From Streptomyces triticagri (GTDB lineage Bacteria; Actinomycetota; Actinomycetes; Streptomycetales; Streptomycetaceae), in contig NZ_QUAK01000014.1 in the NCBI RefSeq assembly GCF_003429565.1, forward strand, positions 21,916 through 54,226: 32,311 nucleotides of DNA, in the 5' to 3' direction. Below are positions 26,270-32,311 of this stretch, one piece after another. Both the position numbers and the translations under genes were made by a program. Below the pieces are notes generated by a model. It was not told the DNA's origin. It worked only from the letters and a program-made list of their open reading frames with translations, and did not search any database. Positions within the stretch are counted from its first letter, which is position 1, and each line of letters starts with the position of its first letter.

Positions 26270-28659
26270 TGAGCGCCCCTACGCCGGGCGGACCGCTCGG
26301 CACGTTCCTCACCGACCCCGGCACGCTGGGCAACCAACTGCTGGATGCCGTCGCCGAGTTCGCCGACAGATCCTGGCCATGGCTCACGCCCTGCCTCGCC
26401 CTCACGACGTTCGGGCTGGTCACCGCCCGATCTGCCATCATCCGGCAACGGCAGACGGCACTCGCGGACGGCGCCCGGCTCGTCACGATCCTCGCCCCGC
26501 CGTCCGTACCCGCGAAGGGTGGTGAGGTGCTGTGGGCCCAGCTGTCCGGACTCCTCCGCCCTTGGTACCAGCGCCTCCTGCACGGCCAGCCCCACATCGG
26601 CTTCGAGTACGCCTGGGCGACGGACGGGCTCACCGTCCGCCTGTGGATCCCCGGCTCCACCCCGACCACCCTCGTACGCCACGCCGTCGAAGCCGCCTGG
26701 CCCGGCTCCCACACCACCGTCTCCGACACCGCGTCGCCGTACCCAGGCACGTACAAGTGCACCGCCGGTGCGCTCCGCCTGGCGCGACCCGAAGTCCTGC
26801 CGCTGCGAACGGACCACAAGGACGAGCCCCTCCGAGCACTCCTCCAGGCCGCCACCGGCATCACCGAGACCGAGCACGCCCTCGTGCAGGTCCTCGCCCG
26901 ACCTGCCACCGGCTCCCGGCTACGCCGCGCCAGACGCCAGGCCCGCCGCCTCAAGGCCGGACACACCGCGCCGCGCATCTCCGCCGTGTTCCGGCTCCTC
27001 GCCCACTCACCGCAACGTACGAACCCCACCACCGCCGACCCCACCCACGGCGCCGAAGTCCGCCAGAGCGTCGGCAAACTCAACGGCCCGCAATGGGACG
27101 TCACCATCCGCTACGCCACCGCCCTCCCCGGCAAGGACCCCGCCGACGACAGCCGACTACGTGGCAGAGCCCACGCGATCGCGACCTCCTTCTCCCTCTA
27201 CGCGGCCCGCAACTGGCTGGCCCGGCACCGCTTGAACGAACCCCACACCACGCTCACGGAACGCCGCTTCCCCCGTCGTGGCGACCTCCTCAGCGTCCCT
27301 GAACTCGCCGCACTCGCCCACCTCCCCTCTGACCCCGACTCCCCTGGCCTTGCTCGAGCCGGCGCCCGCTCGGTCGCCCCTCCGCCAGCAATTCCCCATC
27401 CCGGCCCGGGCATCAAGCCTCTCGGCCAGGCCGACACCGGCACGCGACGCAGCGTCGGTCTCGCCGTCCCCGACGCCCGCCACCACCTCCACGTCGTCGG
27501 CGCCACCGGCTCCGGCAAGTCCACGCTCTTCGGCCAGTTGATCCTCGACGACGTGGCCCAGGGCCGCGGAGCCGTCGTCATCGACCCCAAGGGCGACCTG
27601 GTCACCGACCTGCTGCACCGGCTACCGGCAGCGTGCGCCGACCGCCTCGTCGTCATCGACCCCGACGACCCGCACACCCCGCCCAGCCTCAACGTCCTCG
27701 ACGGCTCCGACATCGACGTCGTCGTCGACAACATCACCGGCATCTTCCGACGGATCTTCACCGCGTTCTGGGGCCCGAGAACCGACGACATCATGCGCGC
27801 CGCCTGCCTCACCCTGCTGCGGCACGCCCAGCTCACCCACCGCCTGGTCACCCTCGCCGACATCCCCCGCCTGCTCGGCGAATCCGCCTACCGGCTCCGG
27901 ATGATCCCCACCATCAAGGACCCCGTCCTCAAAGGCTTCTGGACCTGGTACGAGTCTCTGTCCGAGCCGTCACGCGCCGCCGTCATCGGCCCGATCATGA
28001 ACAAGCTCCGCGCGTTCCTGCTGCGCTCCTTCGCCCGGCAGACCATCGCCTCCGGAGAATCGACCTTCCACCTCTCCGACGTACTCGACGGCGGCATCCT
28101 CCTCGCCCGCCTCCCCAAAGGAGCCCTCGGCGAAGAGACCACCCGCCTGCTCGGCTCCTTCATCGTCGCCAAGACCTGGCAGTCCGCAGCAGCCCGCGCC
28201 CGTACGCCCGAACGCGACCGCATCGACGCCTCCCTCTACGTCGACGAGGCCCACAACTTCCTCACCCTGCCGTACCCGCTGGAGGACATGCTCGCCGAGG
28301 CCCGCGGCTACCGCCTGTCCATGAAACTGGCCCACCAGCATCTCGCCCAACTCCCCCGCGACCTGCGCGAGGGCATCTCCGCCAACGCCCGCAACAAGGT
28401 CTTCTTCAACGCCTCCCCCGAAGACGCGCACGCCCTGGAGCGCCACACGCTGCCCACCCTCGGCGCCCACGACCTCTCCCACCTCGGCCCCTTCCAAGCA
28501 GCCGCTCACCTGCTCAGTTCGGGCTCGGAGACCGCGTCCTTCACCCTCACCACCCGCCCACTCCCACCGGCCGTCCCGGGACGCTCCACCGACCTGCGAG
28601 ACCAAGCCGCCGCACGCGTCGGCGGCACCACGAGCCGCTCCACCTACCTGCCCCTGTAG
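26269..28659 (+). CDS. VirD4/TraG-like coupling ATPase (type IV secretion)
   Basis: The start ATG 26269 overlaps the VirB4 stop (TGATG); the frame is open further upstream to 26092 but that would lie wholly inside VirB4. The 796-aa protein has an N-terminal membrane segment (WPWLTPCLALTTFGLVTA), a soluble domain of about 350 residues of unclear fold, and a RecA-like ATPase core. Walker A GATGSGKS is at 411-418, AVVIDPKGDL follows, and Walker B LYVDEAHNF has Asp659/Glu660. The region SMKLAHQHLAQLPRDLREGISANARNKVFF is the TraG/TraD C-terminal recognition part. It is predicted to bring DNA substrate to the channel. The Walker B and PKGDL forms are those of coupling proteins, not of FtsK/TraB translocases. 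Confidence 0.88.
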   Translation: MSAPTPGGPLGTFLTDPGTLGNQLLDAVAEFADRSWPWLTPCLALTTFGLVTARSAIIRQRQTALADGARLVTILAPPSVPAKGGEVLWAQLSGLLRPWYQRLLHGQPHIGFEYAWATDGLTVRLWIPGSTPTTLVRHAVEAAWPGSHTTVSDTASPYPGTYKCTAGALRLARPEVLPLRTDHKDEPLRALLQAATGITETEHALVQVLARPATGSRLRRARRQARRLKAGHTAPRISAVFRLLAHSPQRTNPTTADPTHGAEVRQSVGKLNGPQWDVTIRYATALPGKDPADDSRLRGRAHAIATSFSLYAARNWLARHRLNEPHTTLTERRFPRRGDLLSVPELAALAHLPSDPDSPGLARAGARSVAPPPAIPHPGPGIKPLGQADTGTRRSVGLAVPDARHHLHVVGATGSGKSTLFGQLILDDVAQGRGAVVIDPKGDLVTDLLHRLPAACADRLVVIDPDDPHTPPSLNVLDGSDIDVVVDNITGIFRRIFTAFWGPRTDDIMRAACLTLLRHAQLTHRLVTLADIPRLLGESAYRLRMIPTIKDPVLKGFWTWYESLSEPSRAAVIGPIMNKLRAFLLRSFARQTIASGESTFHLSDVLDGGILLARLPKGALGEETTRLLGSFIVAKTWQSAAARARTPERDRIDASLYVDEAHNFLTLPYPLEDMLAEARGYRLSMKLAHQHLAQLPRDLREGISANARNKVFFNASPEDAHALERHTLPTLGAHDLSHLGPFQAAAHLLSSGSETASFTLTTRPLPPAVPGRSTDLRDQAAARVGGTTSRSTYLPL

Positions 28660-28686
28660 CCCCCGTAGCCCCCGTAGGAGACGCCT

Positions 28687-29664
28687 GTGCCCTCAGCCCA
28701 CCCGAACCCCGGCTACGTCCCGCGCGCAGCTTCCCGACGCCGCCGCCCCGCCCAGCCGACCCGCGGCCGCCCCGACCTCGCTCAACTCGCTCCACGCCTC
28801 ACTCCACGCGACCTGTGGCTCCTCGACATGCTCCACGAGCACAAAGTCTTCACCTCGCACCAGATCACCGCACTCGCCTTCACCGGCCACCGCACCGCCA
28901 ACCGCCGCCTGCGCGCGCTGTACTTCATGGGCGTCACCGACTCGTTCCGCCCGCTGCGCCAGACCGGCTCCGCCCCCGAGCACTACACCATCGGCCGCGC
29001 CGGAGCCGAACTACTCGCCGCCCGCGCCGGCACCGACCTGGCCGCCACCGGCTGGCGCAAAGACCACTGCGCCCGCATCGCCTTCTCCCCCACCCTCGAC
29101 CACACCCTCGGCGTCAACAACCTCCTCACCCACCTCACCACCGCCCTCGGACTCGACACCTGGCTGTCCGAACGAGCCGCCACCCGCCTGTGGGGCGACT
29201 GGATCCGCCCCGACGCCTACGCCCACCACACCACCCCCGACGGCCAACTCCTCCCGTTCTTCCTCGAATACGACACCGGCTCCTACAACCTCGCCCGCGT
29301 CGAAGCCAAACTCCCCGGCTACGCCGCCCTCTCCGCCACCACCGGCACCCGCACCCCGCTCCTCATCCACACCGCCACCGCCCGACGCGAATCAGCCCTG
29401 CGCCTCCGGCTCGGCGAAGCCGCCGACCGCCTCGAGCTCCCCGTCGCCACCGCCAACGCCCAACTCGCCGCCCCAACCGGCCCTGCCTGGCTCCCCCTCG
29501 GCCCACCAGCAGCCCCGCGCCTCACCCCGGGCCAACTCGCGTGCCACTGGCCGGATCTGGCCCCGGCCCTCACCGCCGAGACAGCCGCGTCATCGCCGAC
29601 CGGGCGTCACGACTCATACCCTTGGCGGCCCGTACCGCCGCGTCCCCCGAGCTCCGCCTCCTGA
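28687..29664 (+). CDS. Replication-relaxation family protein
   Basis: GTG 28687 has AGGAG 6 nt upstream. The 325-aa product contains LTPRDLWLLDMLHEHKVFTSHQITALAFTGHRTANRRLRALYFMGV (about 40-85), a winged helix-type DNA-binding segment. It also has the HYTIGRAGAELLAARAG, WRKDHCARIAFSPTLDHTLGVNNLLTHL and PFFLEYDTGSYNLARVEAKLPGYA blocks characteristic of the actinobacterial replication-relaxation family (PF13814). That family occurs with plasmid and conjugative-element replication and transfer genes; whether it acts as a relaxase accessory or replication regulator is unsettled. The C-terminal 60 residues are Pro/Ala-rich. The next gene begins 2 nt after the stop. A duplicated CCCCGTAG motif precedes the binding site (28664-28676). 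Confidence 0.82.
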   Translation: MPSAHPNPGYVPRAASRRRRPAQPTRGRPDLAQLAPRLTPRDLWLLDMLHEHKVFTSHQITALAFTGHRTANRRLRALYFMGVTDSFRPLRQTGSAPEHYTIGRAGAELLAARAGTDLAATGWRKDHCARIAFSPTLDHTLGVNNLLTHLTTALGLDTWLSERAATRLWGDWIRPDAYAHHTTPDGQLLPFFLEYDTGSYNLARVEAKLPGYAALSATTGTRTPLLIHTATARRESALRLRLGEAADRLELPVATANAQLAAPTGPAWLPLGPPAAPRLTPGQLACHWPDLAPALTAETAASSPTGRHDSYPWRPVPPRPPSSAS

Positions 29665-29666
29665 CC

Positions 29667-30608
29667 GTGAGCGCGATCGCCAAGGCAGCACTCGGCACCG
29701 GATGCGCCGTCCTCTCCCTGCCCCTGCTCGCCGTACTGATCGCCGCCGCCGTACTCGGATCCGCGCAGCCCGGCGGCAGCGACGCCGCCGCGTCACCCAG
29801 CAAACACGCACTGTCCGACATCCCGCGCACGATGCTCGTCCTGTACCAGCGGGCCGCACCCGCCGAATGCCCCGGCCTGTCCTGGACGGTCCTCGCTGCC
29901 ATCGGCAAGGTCGAAACAGACCACGGCCGGCACCCGACCATGATCTCCTCCGCCGGCGCCAAGGGCCCCATGCAGTTCCTCGACTCCACTTTCAAGATGT
30001 ACGCGCACCCCGTACCTCCGGGAGGCAAGAAACCACCCACTCCTTGGGACCCCGTCGACGCCGTACACGCAGCCGCCCGCCTGCTGTGCGCCAACGGCGC
30101 GAAGAACGGCCGCAACCTCCGCCGCGCCATCTGGCACTACAACCACGCCGACTGGTACGTCAACGACGTCCTCCGCATCGCCGCCCAGTACGAAGCCGCC
30201 GCCCCTGCCCCCACCGCAGCTGCCGCGAAAGCCGTCACCTTCGCCCGCGCACAACTCAACACCCCCTACGTCTGGGGCGGCGACGGGCCCTCCGAAGGCG
30301 GCTTCGACTGCTCCGGCCTCACCAGAGCCGCCTACCGCGCCGCCGGCATCACCCTCCCCCGCGTCGCCCAGGACCAGTACAACGCCGGCCCCCGCGTCCC
30401 CAAGGGCCAGCAACTCGCCCCAGGCGACCTCCTCTTCTTCGGCACCAGCCCCCACGCCATCACCCACGTCGGCATCTACAGCGCACCCGGCCGCATGATC
30501 GACGCCCCGTACACCGGAGCCGTCGTACGCGAACGCCCCATCGACGTCACCGAACGCACCGACTACCAGGGCGCCACCCGACCCGCGAGCAGCCGGAACC
30601 CACGGTGA
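29667..30608 (+). CDS. Bifunctional lytic transglycosylase / NlpC-P60 endopeptidase (VirB1-like wall hydrolase)
   Basis: The frame is open further upstream, but GTG 29667, 2 nt after the preceding stop, gives a natural N-terminus with one membrane segment (LSLPLLAVLIAAAVLG). The 313-aa product then has an SLT-like domain, with IGKVETDHG including the catalytic Glu and SSAGAKGPMQFLDSTF. After a linker it has an NlpC/P60 domain with the catalytic Cys215 in FDCSGLTRAAYRAAGI and His267 in AITHVGIYS. The first domain would cut glycan strands and the second the stem peptides of the wall. Two-domain enzymes of this kind open the peptidoglycan for Gram-positive conjugation machines. Its place within the transfer genes supports that role. 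The stop overlaps the next start (GTGA). Confidence 0.88.
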   Translation: MSAIAKAALGTGCAVLSLPLLAVLIAAAVLGSAQPGGSDAAASPSKHALSDIPRTMLVLYQRAAPAECPGLSWTVLAAIGKVETDHGRHPTMISSAGAKGPMQFLDSTFKMYAHPVPPGGKKPPTPWDPVDAVHAAARLLCANGAKNGRNLRRAIWHYNHADWYVNDVLRIAAQYEAAAPAPTAAAAKAVTFARAQLNTPYVWGGDGPSEGGFDCSGLTRAAYRAAGITLPRVAQDQYNAGPRVPKGQQLAPGDLLFFGTSPHAITHVGIYSAPGRMIDAPYTGAVVRERPIDVTERTDYQGATRPASSRNPR

Positions 30609-31333
30609 GTACACCCACACCGGCCGAAGCCCAAGCCCTACTCACCGCCCTCACCAAGGCCCTGGCCTCAGTCGCAGTCCTCGCCCTCATCTTCACCGCC
30701 GTCAACGTCACCCTGTTCGCCACCAGCCGCGGCATCCACCCCGCCATCGCCATCCTGCTCGACCCGATGGTCGCCCTCGCCCTCGCCGCGGTCCTCTACG
30801 CCGACGCACGCCTCGCCGCCTGGGGCCTCAACCCACCCCGATGGTCAGCAGCACTGCGCTGGTTCACCGGCACCGCCGCCACCCTCATGAACACCTGGCA
30901 CTCGATCTGGCCGAACGGACAGATCGGCCCACCGATCCACGCCGATCCGGCCGGCATCCTCCTCCACGGCGTCCCCACCATCCTGCTCATTCTCCTCACC
31001 GAAACGATCGCCGCATATCGGCGCACGATCGCCCCCGTGCTCGCCCGATCCGGCATCGACGGACAGCCGATCGGCGACGAACCGCCCGCGGATGCCCCAG
31101 ATCCACGACCCACCGCCACCGGCTCCTCACCCGGCAACCCGCCCCCTGCAGGAACCGACGCAGGACTGTGGCAGGCGGCACTCGCGATCGACGCCACGGC
31201 ATACGCCACCACCGGTCAACCGGCCAGCATGTGGCGCTTGCGATCCGAGCTGCACATCGGACCGGCCCGCGCACGCCAGCTCCACACAGCCCTCGCCGAA
31301 CGACGTACCGATCGGCCCGCGGACAGCCCATGA
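30605..31333 (+). CDS. SpdB-like plasmid-spread membrane protein (DUF2637-like)
   Basis: GTG 30605 overlaps the upstream stop by 4 nt; the frame is open far upstream but only as shadow. The 242-aa product has four hydrophobic stretches in residues 18-135 (ASVAVLALIFTAVNVTLF, AILLDPMVALALAAVLYA, a TGTAATLMNTWHSIW segment, VPTILLILLTETIAAY). A Pro/Asp-rich linker and a C-terminal helix-turn-helix-like segment LWQAALAIDATAYATTGQPASMWRLRSELHIGPARARQLHTALAE (about 187-231) follow. The membrane part plus C-terminal winged-helix layout is that of DUF2637/SpdB proteins, which help plasmids spread between mycelial compartments. I infer that role here. The next 255 bases (31334-31588) carry no recognisable gene. 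Confidence 0.75.
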   Translation: MSTPTPAEAQALLTALTKALASVAVLALIFTAVNVTLFATSRGIHPAIAILLDPMVALALAAVLYADARLAAWGLNPPRWSAALRWFTGTAATLMNTWHSIWPNGQIGPPIHADPAGILLHGVPTILLILLTETIAAYRRTIAPVLARSGIDGQPIGDEPPADAPDPRPTATGSSPGNPPPAGTDAGLWQAALAIDATAYATTGQPASMWRLRSELHIGPARARQLHTALAERRTDRPADSP

Positions 31334-31588
31334 CCCAACGCACCACAACCGACCCGGTCACACAAAGAGGCTGGCCAACCCGCCGCTTGACTTCATCGCG
31401 AAGCGGAGCGTCCATGGTGGTCCGCCCAACGGCCCACGCCGAACCAGCGCGTAGGCACCGACGGACGGACCGGCGGAACAGATCCGCGCTGCGCACGCGA
31501 TCCGCCACCCGCGACCCGTGTCCCAACACGGACCGCACCCCGGCCGGGGCCCTCACTCGACCACCATCACACGAACGAGGCCCCAAAG

Positions 31589-32278
31589 ATGACTGACATT
31601 CACACGGCTCCCTGCCCCGCGACCACCGAGCCCGAATCGGCTCCGCTACCGGACCTCACCGGAGCACCCGCCGCCGCATACACGGCCCTCAGCAAAACAC
31701 CCAACGCCTCAGCCGCCGAACTCGCCCTGGCCGCAGGCATCGGCCGCTCCACCGCAGGCAAGGCCCTCGCACTCCTCGAGAACCAAGGCCTCGCGACCCG
31801 CACACCCGGCGAACGCACCGGAACCAACCACACACCCGACCGCTGGCACTGCACGCCCCCGGCCGACGACACCTCACACACCGAGCCCAACCCTACGGAA
31901 GCGGATGTGGCGCTCGCGCCCGAAGCAGTGCCGCCCGGAGACGCCCCTACCGCCGGTCCGACCACGACAACCACCAACGAGTCCAATACGGAGGGGCACC
32001 CCGCGCCGCCGACTCCCTCCACCGAGACGACCATCGACCCGACTCCGACCAGCAAGACACGGTTGGCCCCAGGCGCCCTGCGACAGCAGGTGCTCGACTA
32101 CCTCACCGCCCACCCCGGCGACTCCTTCACCGCCACCGCCATCAGCCGCAGCATCGAACGATCCTCCGGCGCCATCGCCAACTCTCTGGTGACACTCACC
32201 AAGCACGGGGCAGTCGAGCAGACAGGCGAGCACCCTCGCACCTACCAGCTCGCCCCTTCCACTCCCTCGACTGAGTAG
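31589..32278 (+). CDS. Protein with two winged-helix-like segments, probable transcription regulator
   Basis: ATG 31589 has CGAGG 8 nt upstream. The 229-aa product contains two similar helix-turn-helix segments: AYTALSKTPNASAAELALAAGIGRSTAGKALALLENQGLA (about 30-69) and VLDYLTAHPGDSFTATAISRSIERSSGAIANSLVTLTKHGAV (about 168-209). They are joined by about 95 residues rich in Thr, Pro, Asp and Glu that should be disordered. The two domains are related in pattern (helix, turn, helix, helix, then a hydrophobic beta-wing end), suggesting an internal duplication of a MarR/IclR-like domain. It could bind DNA as a loop- or dimer-forming regulator of the transfer region. The last 33 bases of the window (32279-32311) hold nothing recognisable. 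Confidence 0.68.
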   Translation: MTDIHTAPCPATTEPESAPLPDLTGAPAAAYTALSKTPNASAAELALAAGIGRSTAGKALALLENQGLATRTPGERTGTNHTPDRWHCTPPADDTSHTEPNPTEADVALAPEAVPPGDAPTAGPTTTTTNESNTEGHPAPPTPSTETTIDPTPTSKTRLAPGALRQQVLDYLTAHPGDSFTATAISRSIERSSGAIANSLVTLTKHGAVEQTGEHPRTYQLAPSTPSTE

Positions 32279-32311
32279 CCACAAATCGGGTTGGGCCGGG
32301 CACGCAGTTGC

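Noticed and set aside
1..32311. CRISPR array, rRNA genes or an IS transposase
   Set aside because: No regularly spaced direct repeats, no rRNA-like sequence and no DDE or HUH transposase motifs were seen on either strand.
970..32311. A second copy of the tRNA-Arg 3' segment marking the other att site
   Set aside because: I noticed no matching repeat of the T-arm/acceptor sequence by eye; it probably lies beyond the window, though a computed search would be decisive.

Overview
The window is high-GC actinobacterial DNA, almost certainly Streptomyces. GTG starts and 1-8 nt gene overlaps are frequent, and several families present here (SpdB-like membrane protein, replication-relaxation protein, PrgI/VirB4 transfer genes, DNRLRE-Rhs protein) are typical of that genus. 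It looks like the tRNA-proximal end of an integrated mobile element carrying accessory cargo and a conjugation-type secretion locus. The far end of the element is not in the window.

Left edge (1-969): the start of a chromosomal dynamin-like GTPase gene (minus strand, cut by the window edge) and a tRNA-Arg(TCT). The next gene is a large serine integrase (minus strand) whose last codons and stop lie inside the tRNA gene. This marks the chromosome/element junction. Upstream of the integrase on the same strand are a 45-codon ORF with a near-perfect ribosome binding site, an m5C DNA methyltransferase whose middle third appears out of frame, a TSPPY-type amino-methyltransferase, and a protein resembling a degenerate methyltransferase. 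No restriction endonuclease is visible.

Cargo (6.4-19.7 kb): two plus-strand lipoprotein genes, the first with an HExxH...EG zinc-peptidase signature. A minus-strand Rhs/YD-repeat exported protein (about 2,100 aa) is followed at once by a repeat-helical TPR/Sel1-like protein, possibly a polymorphic toxin and its partner. A minus-strand NTPase/TPR protein (about 915 aa, STAND/LAL-like but without a LuxR DNA-binding domain) is followed by a QueD-like pterin synthase gene broken at a run of nine C (nine G on the coding strand).

Transfer region (20.1-32.3 kb, all plus strand): a helix-turn-helix protein, then a tightly coupled series. It comprises a VirB2/TrbC-like small membrane protein, a VirB6/TrbL-like polytopic protein, a PrgI/VirB3-like protein, a VirB4 ATPase, a VirD4/TraG-like coupling ATPase, a replication-relaxation protein, a lytic transglycosylase/NlpC-P60 wall hydrolase, an SpdB-like membrane protein, and a protein with two winged-helix-like segments. 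This is a mating-pair type IV secretion locus, unlike the single FtsK-like TraB system of classical actinomycete conjugative elements. No recognisable relaxase lies inside the window.

All assignments come from reading the sequence and recalling family motifs. No database search was run.
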